Source of the DNA: Saccoglossus kowalevskii | Taxonomy: Eukaryota > Hemichordata > Enteropneusta > Harrimaniidae | Length of the DNA stretch: 10,810 nucleotides | Assembly (NCBI RefSeq): GCF_000003605.2 | Contig: NW_003153729.1 | Location: 1 to 10,810, forward strand | Reading direction: 5' to 3' | Translations under genes and position numbers: made by a program | Notes under the pieces: model-generated | The model's input: the letters and a program-made list of their open reading frames with translations, nothing else | What the model was told of the DNA's origin: nothing | The model's database searches: none | Shown: positions 1-10,399 of the stretch, one piece after another | Layout of the letters: the number at the start of each line of letters is the position of its first letter | Position numbering within the stretch: position 1 is the stretch's first letter

Positions 1-526
1 GAAATTTAAAGAATGTATGAAGAAAAAAAATTAATAAGCGAGTGTTTTTTACATATGTAGAATAATGAACGTGTGGGTGTGCAGGTGGAGATAATGATTT
101 CTAAGGCAGTATGCATCATCAAAAAAAAAAACTCCCAGAGGAAATAAAATGCGTTACTAGGTGCAAATACTGATGTATATAACGATAACAATATTGATAT
201 CGGTGATCCGTATTTCCTGTTTCAATGATTGCATGATACAATGCAGAATGATGGATACCACTCATAATTTCATATTCTAGATTAAAAAAAAAAATGAGAT
301 TTAACCAAGAATCCATAAAAAAAAATGCACTTCGATGATTGTGATTGCAAAAAAAATCTGCCAATGGAACAAAGCATGGGATTTTTTTATGAGTATTCCT
401 TAAAAGTATGGATTATGAAATATGAATAAAATCCAAAGATATATACACTTATGTAGAAATTCTCTGCCTTGTGAAATAAAAAAATCATATTTATCTCATA
501 CAGACAGCATTTCCCTAGTCTACATA
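1..526. other. AT-rich non-coding flank, no gene seen
   Basis: This stretch is AT-rich and differs clearly from the repeat array that follows. It contains A-runs at 23-30, 121-131, 284-294, 317-325, 349-356 and 478-484, and a T-run at 382-388. Open frames of 61-81 codons exist, but on the minus strand their translations are rich in Phe where they cross the A-runs, have no recognisable domain, and overlap each other. I see no tRNA-like or rRNA-like structure, no complete transposable element and no terminal inverted repeats. The A-runs could be remnants of old retroposon tails, but no element body or target-site duplication is visible, so this is left unassigned. It is best read as intergenic or intronic eukaryotic DNA bordering the satellite. 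Confidence 0.75.
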
Positions 527-573
527 ACCACACTATATAAACACAGCAGTGTACAGGTGAACCATTCACTGAG

Positions 574-1137
574 ACCACACTATATGAACACAGCAGTGTA
601 CAGGTGAACCATTCACTGAGACCATACTATATGAACACAGCAGTGTACAGGTGAACCATTCACTGAGACCACAGTATATAAACACAGCAGTGTACAGGTG
701 AACCATTCACTGAGACCACACTATATAAACACAGCAGTGTACAGGTGAACCATTCACTGAGACCACACTATATAAACACAGCAGTGTACAGGTGAACCAT
801 TCACTGAGACCACACTATATAAACACAGCAGTGTACAGGTGAACCATTCACTGAGACCACACTATATAAACACAGCAGTGCACAGGTGAACCATTCACTG
901 AGACCACACTATATGAACACAGCAGTGTACAGGTGAACCATTCACTGAGACCATACTATATGAACACAGCAGTGCACAGGTGAACCATTCACTGAGACCA
1001 CAGTATATAAACACAGCAGTGTACAGGTGAACCATTCACTGAGACCACACTATATAAACACAGCAGTGTACAGGTGAACCATTCACTGAGACCATACTAT
1101 ATGAACACAGCAGTGTACAGGTGAACCATTCACTGAG
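574..1137. repeat. Sub-block with 7-unit (329 bp) duplication and C5T/C7G variants
   Basis: Near the left edge the units carry a characteristic pair: a unit with ACCATACT (position 5 T) followed by one with ACCACAGT (position 7 G). The pair occurs at 621/668 and again at 950/997, exactly 329 bp or 7 units apart, each preceded by a position-13 G unit (574 and 903) and followed by a plain unit. A third position-5 T unit lies at 1091. This supports an old 7-unit duplication. The second copy differs by a GTGCAC variant in the unit at 950. Position-5 T is otherwise rare, recurring near 4755. Confidence 0.75.
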
Positions 1138-1748
1138 ACCACACTATATAAACACAGCAGTGTACAGGTGAACCATTCACTGAGACCACACTATATAAAC
1201 ACAGCAGTGTACAGGTGAACCATTCACTGAGACCACACTATATAAACACAGCAGTGTACAGGTGAACCATTCACTGAGACCACACTATATAAACACAGCA
1301 GTGTACAGGTGAACCATTCACTGAGACCACACTATATAAACATAGCAGTGTACAGGTGAACCATTCACTGAGACCACACTATATAAACACAGCAGTGTAC
1401 AGGTGAACCATTCACTGAGACCACACTATATAAACACAGCAGTGTACAGGTGAACCATTCACTGAGACCACACTATATAAACACAGCAGTGTACAGGTGA
1501 ACCATTCACTGAGACCACACTATATGAACACAGCAGTGTACAGGTGAACCATTCACTGAGACCACACTATATGAACACAGCAGTGTACAGGTGAACCATT
1601 CACTGAGACCACACTATATAAACACAGCAGTGTACAGGTGAACCATTCACTGAGACCACACTATATAAACACAGCAGTGCACAGGTGAACCATTCACTGA
1701 GACCACACTATATAAACACAGCAGTGTACAGGTGAACCATTCACTGAG
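1138..1748. repeat. 13-unit block, copy A (paired with 7437-8047)
   Basis: The order of variant units here is four plain units, one with position 18 T (1326), three plain, two with position 13 G (1514, 1561), one plain, one with GTGCAC (1655), one plain. The same order occurs at 7437-8047, offset 6299 bp (134 units plus 1 bp from intervening indels). In both places the next unit begins ATCACATT. I see no base difference between the two 611-bp blocks. Many units are plain consensus, so the evidence rests on the aligned informative units. Confidence 0.75.
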
Positions 1749-1936
1749 ATCACATTATATAACACAGCAGTGTACAGGTGAACCATTCACTGAGACCACA
1801 CTATATAAACACAGCAGTGTACAAGGTGAACCATTCACGGAGATCACACTATATGAACACAGCAGTGTACAGGTGAACCATTCACTAAGATCACACTATA
1901 TGAACACAGCAGTGTACAGGTAAACCATTCACTGAG
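1749..1936. repeat. Diverged internal island 1 of the array
   Basis: Four consecutive units carry unusual changes: a unit with ATCACATT and a 1-bp deletion (1749-1794), a unit with an inserted A (ACAAGGTG) and CACGG in place of CACTG (1795-1842), a unit beginning ATCACACT and ending CTAAG (1843-1889), and a unit with AGGTAAACC (1890-1936). This density of private changes and indels is much higher than in the surrounding array. The CACGG change creates one of only three CpGs noticed in the array (1838-1839). Confidence 0.85.
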
Positions 1937-2594
1937 ACCACACTATATAAACACAGCAGTGTACAGGTGAACCATTCACTGAGACCACACTATATAAACA
2001 CAGCAGTGTACAGGTGAACCATTCACTGAGACCACACTATATAAACACAGCAGTGTACAGGTGAACCATTCACTGAGACCACACTATATAAACACAGCAG
2101 TGTACAGGTGAACCATTCACTGAGACCACACTATATAAACACAGCAGTGTACAGGTGAACCATTCACTAAGACCACACTATATAAACACAGCAGTGTACA
2201 GGTGAACCATTCACTGAGACCACACTATATAAACACAGCAGTGTACAGGTGAACCATTCACTGAGACCACACTATATAAACACAGCAGTGTACAGGTGAA
2301 CCATTCACTAAGACCACACTATATAAACACAGCAGTGTACAGGTGAACCATTCACTGAGACCACACTATATAAACACAGCAGTGTACAGGTGAACCATTC
2401 ACTAAGACCACACTATATAAACACAGCAGTGTACAGGTGAACCATTCACTAAGACCACACTATATGAACACAGCAGTGTACAGGTGAACCATTCACTAAG
2501 ACCACACTATATAAACATAGCAGTGTACAGGTGAACCATTCACTGAGACCACACTATATAAACACAGCAGTGTACAGGTGAACCATTCACTGAG
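1937..2594. repeat. Array segment enriched for the position 45 G-to-A (CTAAG) variant
   Basis: Units here frequently end in CACTAAG instead of CACTGAG (for example around 2168, 2309, 2403, 2450 and 2497), interspersed with otherwise plain units. Position 13 G and position 18 T variants are scarce, with one each near 2467 and 2517. The CTAAG variant is absent over long stretches elsewhere (about 2700-5100 and after about 6920), so it marks local amplification domains. Confidence 0.75.
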
Positions 2595-2780
2595 ACCACA
2601 CTATATAAACACAGCAGTGTACAGGTGAACATTCAATGAGACCACAATATATAAACACAGCAGTGTACAGTGAACCATTCATTGAAGACCACACTATATA
2701 AACACAGCAGTGCACAGGTGAACCATTCACTGAGATCACATATATAAACACAGCAGTGTACAGGTGAACCATTCACTGAG
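2595..2780. repeat. Diverged internal island 2 of the array
   Basis: Four consecutive units carry most of the other early indels: GAACATTCAATGAG with a 1-bp deletion (2595-2640), ACCACAATAT with ACAGTGAACC and CATTGAAG (2641-2687, one deletion and one insertion), a GTGCAC unit (2688-2734), and ATCACATATATA with a 1-bp deletion (2735-2780). Tandem arrays usually hold their most diverged units at the edges. An island this far inside suggests an older junction between two separately amplified domains, which is inference. Confidence 0.85.
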
Positions 2781-3344
2781 ACCACACTATATGAACACAG
2801 CAGTGTACAGGTGAACCATTCACTGAGACCACACTATATGAACACAGCAGTGTACAGGTGAACCATTCACTGAGACCACACTATATAAACATAGCAGTGT
2901 ACAGGTGAACCATTCACTGAGACCACACTATATGAACACAGCAGTGTACAGGTGAACCATTCACTGAGACCACACTATATAAACACAGCAGTGTACAGGT
3001 GAACCATTCACTGAGACCACACTATATAAACATAGCAGTGTACAGGTGAACCATTCACTGAGACCACACTATATAAACACAGCAGTGTACAGGTGAACCA
3101 TTCACTGAGACCACACTATATAAACACAGCAGTGTACAGGTGAACCATTCACTGAGACCACACTATATAAACACAGCAGTGCACAGGTGAACCATTCACT
3201 GAGATCACATTATATAAACACAGCAGTGTACAGGTGAACCATTCACTGAGACCACACTATATGAACACAGCAGTGTACAGGTGAACCATTTACTGAGACC
3301 ACACTATATGAACACAGCAGTGTACAGGTGAACCATTCACTGAG
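2781..3344. repeat. 12-unit block, copy A (paired with 3956-4519)
   Basis: Unit order: G13, G13, T18, G13, plain, T18, plain, plain, GTGCAC, ATCACATT, G13 with CCATTTACTG, G13. The identical order recurs 1175 bp (25 units exactly) downstream. The rare CCATTTACTG change, seen at 3286 and 4461 only, is also 1175 bp apart, which makes chance matching unlikely. No base difference was seen over the 564 bp. Confidence 0.88.
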
Positions 3345-3391
3345 ACCACACTATATGAACACAGCAGTGTACAGGTGAACCATTCACTGAG

Positions 3392-4331
3392 ACCACACTA
3401 TATAAACATAGCAGTGTACAGGTGAACCATTCACTGAGACCACACTATATAAACACAGCAGTGTACAGGTGAACCATTCACTGAGACCACACTATATAAA
3501 CACAGCAGTGTACAGGTGAACCATTCACTGAGACCACACTATATAAACACAGCAGTGTACAGGTGAACCATTCACTGAGACCACACTATATGAACACAGC
3601 AGTGTACAGGTGAACCATTCACTGAGACCACACTATATGAACACAGCAGTGTACAGGTGAACCATTCACTGAGACCACACTATATAAACACAGCAGTGTA
3701 CAGGTGAACCATTCACTGACACCACACTATATAAACATAGCAGTGTACAGGTGAACCATTCACTGAGACCACACTATATAAACACAGCAGTGTACAGGTG
3801 AACCATTCACTGAGACCACACTATATAAACACAGCAGTGTACAGGTGAACCATTCACTGAGACCACACTATATAAACACAGCAGTGCACAGGTGAACCAT
3901 TCACTGAGATCACATTATATAAACACAGCAGTGTACAGGTGAACCATTCACTGAGACCACACTATATGAACACAGCAGTGTACAGGTGAACCATTCACTG
4001 AGACCACACTATATGAACACAGCAGTGTACAGGTGAACCATTCACTGAGACCACACTATATAAACATAGCAGTGTACAGGTGAACCATTCACTGAGACCA
4101 CACTATATGAACACAGCAGTGTACAGGTGAACCATTCACTGAGACCACACTATATAAACACAGCAGTGTACAGGTGAACCATTCACTGAGACCACACTAT
4201 ATAAACATAGCAGTGTACAGGTGAACCATTCACTGAGACCACACTATATAAACACAGCAGTGTACAGGTGAACCATTCACTGAGACCACACTATATAAAC
4301 ACAGCAGTGTACAGGTGAACCATTCACTGAG
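3392..4331. repeat. 20-unit block, copy A (paired with 9129-10068)
   Basis: Twenty successive units have the same variant order as 9129-10068, offset 5737 bp (122 units plus 3 bp from intervening extra-T units). Informative units include T18 at 3392, 3721, 4050 and 4191, G13 pairs at 3580/3627 and 3956/4003, GTGCAC at 3862 and ATCACATT at 3909. The only difference noticed is a private C at 3720 (CACTGACACC). The block overlaps the 25-unit duplication, so one stretch has been copied more than once. Confidence 0.85.
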
Positions 4332-4519
4332 ACCACACTATATAAACACAGCAGTGCACAGGTGAACCATTCACTGAGATCACATTATATAAACACAGCA
4401 GTGTACAGGTGAACCATTCACTGAGACCACACTATATGAACACAGCAGTGTACAGGTGAACCATTTACTGAGACCACACTATATGAACACAGCAGTGTAC
4501 AGGTGAACCATTCACTGAG
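3956..4519. repeat. 12-unit block, copy B (paired with 2781-3344)
   Basis: This is the downstream partner of the 25-unit-offset duplication, sharing all variant units including the rare CCATTTACTG at 4461. After this block the two copies diverge: the unit at 3345 is G13 and the corresponding unit at 4520 is plain. Confidence 0.88.
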
Positions 4520-4895
4520 ACCACACTATATAAACACAGCAGTGTACAGGTGAACCATTCACTGAGACCACACTATATAAACACAGCAGTGTACAGGTGA
4601 ACCATTCACTGAGACCACACTATATAAACACAGCAGTGTACAGGTGAACCATTCACTGAGACCACACTATATAAACACAGCAGTGTACAGGTGAACCATT
4701 CACTGAGATCACACTATATGAACACAGCAGTGTACAGGTGAACCATTCACTGAGACCATACTATATGAACACAGCAGTGTACAGGTGAACCATTCACTGA
4801 GACCACACTATATAAACACAGCAGTGTACAGGTGAACCATTCACTGAGACCACAGTATATAAACATAGCAGTGTACAGGTGAACCATTCACTGAG

Positions 4896-5365
4896 ACCAC
4901 ACTATATGAACACAGCAGTGTACAGGTGAACCATTCACTGAGACCACACTATATGAACACAGCAGTGTACAGGTAAATCATTCACTGAGACCACACTATA
5001 TAAACACAGCAGTGTACAGGTGAACCATTCACTGAGACCACAGTATATAAAAATAGCAGTGTACAGGTGAACCATTCACTGAGACCACACTATATAAACA
5101 CAGCAGTGTACAGGTGAACCATTCACTAAGACCACACTATATAAACACAGCAGTGTACAGGTGAACCATTCACTGAGACCACACTATATGAACACAGCAG
5201 TGTACAGGTGAACCATTCACTGAGACCACACTATATGAACACAGCAGTGTACAGGTGAACCATTCACTGAGACCACAGTATATAAACACAGCAGTGTACA
5301 GGTGAACCATTCACTAAGACCACACTATATAAACACAGCAGTGTACAGGTGAACCATTCACTGAG
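4896..5365. repeat. 10-unit block, copy A (paired with 6497-6966)
   Basis: This block holds rare private marks: AGGTAAATCA at 4971, AGTATATAAAAATAG near 5042, CTAAG endings and two ACCACAGT units. All recur in the same order 1601 bp downstream. That offset is 34 units plus 3 bp, and exactly three extra-T units lie between them. The match over 470 bp is complete by eye. Confidence 0.92.
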
Positions 5366-5506
5366 ACCACACTATATAAACACAGCAGTGTACAGGTGAA
5401 CCATTCACTGAGACCACACTATATGAACACAGCAGTGTACAGGTGAACCATTCACTGAGACCACACTATATAAACACAGCAGTGTACAGGTGAACCATTC
5501 ACTGAG

Positions 5507-6449
5507 ACCACACTTATATAAACACAGCAGTGTACAGGTGAACCATTCACTAAGACCACACTATATAAACATAGCAGTGTACAGGTGAACCATTCACTGA
5601 GACCACACTATATGAACACAGCAGTGTACAGGTGAACCATTCACTGAGATCACACTATATAAACACAGCAGTGTACAGGTGAACCATTCACTGAGACCAC
5701 ACTATATAAACACAGCAGTGTACAGGTGAACCATTCACTGAGACCACACTTATATAAACACAGCAGTGTACAGGTGAACCATTCACTAAGACCGCACTAT
5801 ATAAACATAGCAGTGTACAGGTGAACCATTCACTGAGACCACACTATATGAACACAGCAGTGTACAGGTGAACCATTCACTGAGATCACACTATATAAAC
5901 ACAGCAGTGTACAGGTGAACCATTCACTGAGACCACACTATATAAACACAGCAGTGTACAGGTGAACCATTCACTAAGACCACACTATATAAACACAGCA
6001 GTGTACAGGTGAACCATTCACTAAGACCACACTATATAAACATAGCAGTGTACAGGTGAACCATTCACTGAGACCACACTATATGAACACAGCAGTGTAC
6101 AGGTGAACCATTCACTGAGATCACACTATATAAACACAGCAGTGTACAGGTGAACCATTCACTGAGACCACACTATATAAACACAGCAGTGTACAGGTGA
6201 ACCATTCACTGAGACCACACTTATATAAACACAGCAGTGTACAGGTGAACCATTCACTAAGACCGCACTATATAAACATAGCAGTGTACAGGTGAACCAT
6301 TCACTGAGACCACACTATATGAACACAGCAGTGTACAGGTGAACCATTCACTGAGATCACACTATATAAACACAGCAGTGTACAGGTGAACCATTCACTG
6401 AGACCACACTATATAAACACAGCAGTGTACAGGTGAACCATTCACTGAG
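5507..6449. repeat. Clear 5-unit higher-order repeat, four copies of 235/236 bp
   Basis: Four successive 5-unit blocks start at 5507, 5743, 5979 and 6214. Each reads: unit ending CTAAG (with an extra T, ACTTATATA, in copies 1, 2 and 4), a T18 unit, a G13 unit, a unit starting ATCACACT, and a plain unit. Copies 2 and 4 also share ACCGCAC in their second unit (5791 and 6262), which creates a CpG; copies 1 and 3 lack it. Copy 3 lacks the extra T and so is 235 bp. Copy 2 ends in a CTAAG unit. Copies 2 and 4 are the closest pair, which suggests a 10-unit duplication on top of the 5-unit one. Confidence 0.92.
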
Positions 6450-6496
6450 ACCACACTATATGAACACAGCAGTGTACAGGTGAACCATTCACTGAG

Positions 6497-6966
6497 ACCA
6501 CACTATATGAACACAGCAGTGTACAGGTGAACCATTCACTGAGACCACACTATATGAACACAGCAGTGTACAGGTAAATCATTCACTGAGACCACACTAT
6601 ATAAACACAGCAGTGTACAGGTGAACCATTCACTGAGACCACAGTATATAAAAATAGCAGTGTACAGGTGAACCATTCACTGAGACCACACTATATAAAC
6701 ACAGCAGTGTACAGGTGAACCATTCACTAAGACCACACTATATAAACACAGCAGTGTACAGGTGAACCATTCACTGAGACCACACTATATGAACACAGCA
6801 GTGTACAGGTGAACCATTCACTGAGACCACACTATATGAACACAGCAGTGTACAGGTGAACCATTCACTGAGACCACAGTATATAAACACAGCAGTGTAC
6901 AGGTGAACCATTCACTAAGACCACACTATATAAACACAGCAGTGTACAGGTGAACCATTCACTGAG
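6497..6966. repeat. 10-unit block, copy B (paired with 4896-5365)
   Basis: This repeats the rare marks of copy A: AGGTAAATCA at 6572 and the AAAAATAG unit near 6643, followed by CTAAG and ACCACAGT units in the same order. The 5-unit higher-order repeat lies between the two copies. Confidence 0.92.
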
Positions 6967-7953
6967 ACCACACTATATGAACACAGCAGTGTACAGGTGA
7001 ACCATTCACTGAGACCACACTATATAAACACAGCAGTGTACAGGTGAACCATTCACTGAGACCACACTATATGAACACAGCAGTGTACAGGTGAACCATT
7101 CACTGAGACCACACTATATAAACACAGCAGTGTACAGGTGAACCATTCACTGAGACCACACTATATAAACACAGCAGTGTACAGGTGAACCATTCACTGA
7201 GACCACACCATATAAACACAGCAGTGTACAGGTGAACCATTCACTGAGACCACACTATATAAACACAGCAGTGTACAGGTGAACCATTCACTGAGACCAC
7301 ACTATATGAACACAGCAGTGCACAGGTGAACCATTCACTGAGACCACACTATATAAACACAGCAGTGTACAGGTGAACCATTCACTGAGACCACACTATA
7401 TAAACATAGCAGTGTACAGGTGAACCATTCACTGAGACCACACTATATAAACACAGCAGTGTACAGGTGAACCATTCACTGAGACCACACTATATAAACA
7501 CAGCAGTGTACAGGTGAACCATTCACTGAGACCACACTATATAAACACAGCAGTGTACAGGTGAACCATTCACTGAGACCACACTATATAAACACAGCAG
7601 TGTACAGGTGAACCATTCACTGAGACCACACTATATAAACATAGCAGTGTACAGGTGAACCATTCACTGAGACCACACTATATAAACACAGCAGTGTACA
7701 GGTGAACCATTCACTGAGACCACACTATATAAACACAGCAGTGTACAGGTGAACCATTCACTGAGACCACACTATATAAACACAGCAGTGTACAGGTGAA
7801 CCATTCACTGAGACCACACTATATGAACACAGCAGTGTACAGGTGAACCATTCACTGAGACCACACTATATGAACACAGCAGTGTACAGGTGAACCATTC
7901 ACTGAGACCACACTATATAAACACAGCAGTGTACAGGTGAACCATTCACTGAG
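6920..7953. repeat. 22-unit block, copy A (paired with 8424-9457)
   Basis: Twenty-two units (1034 bp) match 8424-9457 in order, offset exactly 1504 bp (32 units), with no base difference seen. Informative marks are the rare ACACCATAT unit (7202), a G13 unit with GTGCAC (7296), T18 at 7390 and 7625, and a G13 pair at 7813/7860. This is the longest identical higher-order copy found. Its identity implies recent duplication or conversion, or possibly an assembly artefact. Confidence 0.9.
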
Positions 7954-8047
7954 ACCACACTATATAAACACAGCAGTGCACAGGTGAACCATTCACTGAG
8001 ACCACACTATATAAACACAGCAGTGTACAGGTGAACCATTCACTGAG
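7437..8047. repeat. 13-unit block, copy B (paired with 1138-1748)
   Basis: The order of T18, G13 and GTGCAC units matches 1138-1748, and both are followed by an ATCACATT unit (8048 here, which also carries GTGCAC). Part of this block overlaps the 32-unit-offset duplication, so its left part exists in at least three places in the window. Confidence 0.75.
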
Positions 8048-8423
8048 ATCACATTATATAAACACAGCAGTGCACAGGTGAACCATTCACTGAGACCACA
8101 CTATATAAACACAGCAGTGTACAGGTGAACCATTCACTGAGACCACACTATATAAACATAGCAGTGTACAGGTGAACCATTCACTGAGACCACACTATAT
8201 AAACACAGCAGTGCACAGGTGAACCATTCACTGAGACCACACTATATAAACACAGCAGTGTACAGGTGAACCATTCACTGAGACCACACTATATGAACAC
8301 AGCAGTGTACAGGTGAACCATTCACTGAGACCACACTATATAAACACAGCAGTGTACAGGTAAACCATTCACTGAGACCACACTATATGAACACAGCAGT
8401 GTACAGGTGAACCATTCACTGAG
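8048..8423. repeat. Array segment between duplicated blocks, mixed variants
   Basis: Eight units of ordinary array: ATCACATT with GTGCAC (8048), plain, T18 (8142), GTGCAC (8189), plain, G13 (8283), a unit with AGGTAAACC (8330), and G13 (8377). The AGGTAAACC change was noticed only here and at 1890-1936, so it is either a distant copy or an independent mutation. I found no long matching block for this segment. Confidence 0.7.
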
Positions 8424-9457
8424 ACCACACTATATAAACACAGCAGTGTACAGGTGAACCATTCACTGAGACCACACTATATGAACACAGCAGTGTACAG
8501 GTGAACCATTCACTGAGACCACACTATATAAACACAGCAGTGTACAGGTGAACCATTCACTGAGACCACACTATATGAACACAGCAGTGTACAGGTGAAC
8601 CATTCACTGAGACCACACTATATAAACACAGCAGTGTACAGGTGAACCATTCACTGAGACCACACTATATAAACACAGCAGTGTACAGGTGAACCATTCA
8701 CTGAGACCACACCATATAAACACAGCAGTGTACAGGTGAACCATTCACTGAGACCACACTATATAAACACAGCAGTGTACAGGTGAACCATTCACTGAGA
8801 CCACACTATATGAACACAGCAGTGCACAGGTGAACCATTCACTGAGACCACACTATATAAACACAGCAGTGTACAGGTGAACCATTCACTGAGACCACAC
8901 TATATAAACATAGCAGTGTACAGGTGAACCATTCACTGAGACCACACTATATAAACACAGCAGTGTACAGGTGAACCATTCACTGAGACCACACTATATA
9001 AACACAGCAGTGTACAGGTGAACCATTCACTGAGACCACACTATATAAACACAGCAGTGTACAGGTGAACCATTCACTGAGACCACACTATATAAACACA
9101 GCAGTGTACAGGTGAACCATTCACTGAGACCACACTATATAAACATAGCAGTGTACAGGTGAACCATTCACTGAGACCACACTATATAAACACAGCAGTG
9201 TACAGGTGAACCATTCACTGAGACCACACTATATAAACACAGCAGTGTACAGGTGAACCATTCACTGAGACCACACTATATAAACACAGCAGTGTACAGG
9301 TGAACCATTCACTGAGACCACACTATATGAACACAGCAGTGTACAGGTGAACCATTCACTGAGACCACACTATATGAACACAGCAGTGTACAGGTGAACC
9401 ATTCACTGAGACCACACTATATAAACACAGCAGTGTACAGGTGAACCATTCACTGAG
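8424..9457. repeat. 22-unit block, copy B (paired with 6920-7953)
   Basis: This is the downstream partner of the 1504-bp-offset duplication. It shares the ACACCATAT unit (8706), the G13/GTGCAC unit (8800), T18 at 8894 and 9129, and the G13 pair at 9317/9364. The copies separate at the next unit: GTGCAC at 7954 against T18 at 9458. At that point this copy already lies within the block shared with 3392-4331, so a chimeric junction lies somewhere in 9129-9457. Confidence 0.9.
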
Positions 9458-10068
9458 ACCACACTATATAAACATAGCAGTGTACAGGTGAACCATTCAC
9501 TGAGACCACACTATATAAACACAGCAGTGTACAGGTGAACCATTCACTGAGACCACACTATATAAACACAGCAGTGTACAGGTGAACCATTCACTGAGAC
9601 CACACTATATAAACACAGCAGTGCACAGGTGAACCATTCACTGAGATCACATTATATAAACACAGCAGTGTACAGGTGAACCATTCACTGAGACCACACT
9701 ATATGAACACAGCAGTGTACAGGTGAACCATTCACTGAGACCACACTATATGAACACAGCAGTGTACAGGTGAACCATTCACTGAGACCACACTATATAA
9801 ACATAGCAGTGTACAGGTGAACCATTCACTGAGACCACACTATATGAACACAGCAGTGTACAGGTGAACCATTCACTGAGACCACACTATATAAACACAG
9901 CAGTGTACAGGTGAACCATTCACTGAGACCACACTATATAAACATAGCAGTGTACAGGTGAACCATTCACTGAGACCACACTATATAAACACAGCAGTGT
10001 ACAGGTGAACCATTCACTGAGACCACACTATATAAACACAGCAGTGTACAGGTGAACCATTCACTGAG
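9129..10068. repeat. 20-unit block, copy B (paired with 3392-4331)
   Basis: Unit order matches 3392-4331 across T18 (9129, 9458, 9787, 9928), G13, GTGCAC (9599) and ATCACATT (9646) units. It ends where the unit at 10069 is plain but its counterpart at 4332 carries GTGCAC. Confidence 0.85.
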
Positions 10069-10399
10069 ACCACACTATATAAACACAGCAGTGTACAGGT
10101 GAACCATTCACTGAGACCACACTTATATAAACACAGCAGTGTACAGGTGAACCATTCACTGAGACCACACTATATAAACATAGCAGTGTACAGGTGAACC
10201 ATTCACTGAGACCACACTATATAAACACAGCAGTGTACAGGTGAACCATTCACTGAGACCACACTATATAAACACAGCAGTGTACAGGTGAACCATTCAC
10301 TGAGACCACACTATATAAACACAGCAGTGTACAGGTGAACCATTCACTGAGACCACACTTATATAAACACAGCAGTGTACAGGTGAACCATTCACTGAG
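9928..10399. repeat. Second 5-unit tandem duplication (236 bp), with extra-T units
   Basis: Two successive 5-unit sets start at 9928 and 10164: one T18 unit, three plain units, then a unit with ACTTATATA (10116 and 10352). The offset is 236 bp. The spacing equals that of the higher-order repeat at 5507-6449, but the internal variant order differs: there is no G13 or ATCACACT unit and no CTAAG. This is a separate 5-unit amplification that uses the same extra-T variant. Confidence 0.8.

Noticed and set aside
6-191. 61-codon minus-strand open frame
   Set aside because: Hydrophobic low-complexity translation of A-rich DNA with no domain or promoter evidence.
121-356. A-runs as poly(A) tails of SINE/LINE insertions
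   Set aside because: No element body, internal promoter boxes or flanking target-site duplications could be seen beside the runs.
119-364. 81-codon minus-strand open frame in the flank
   Set aside because: AT-rich, Phe-rich where it crosses A-runs, no recognisable domain, and it overlaps other frames; consistent with chance.
387-607. Small open frames on both strands crossing the flank/array junction
   Set aside because: They run into the repeat and end at its built-in stops; no conserved protein features.
1732-1923. 63-codon plus-strand frame with a repeated peptide
   Set aside because: It exists only because indels in diverged island 1 and position changes skip some stops; 47 is not divisible by 3, so the array cannot keep a frame.
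2587-2772. 61-codon minus-strand frame with a repeated peptide
   Set aside because: Created by the indels in diverged island 2; it is a translation of the satellite, not a gene.
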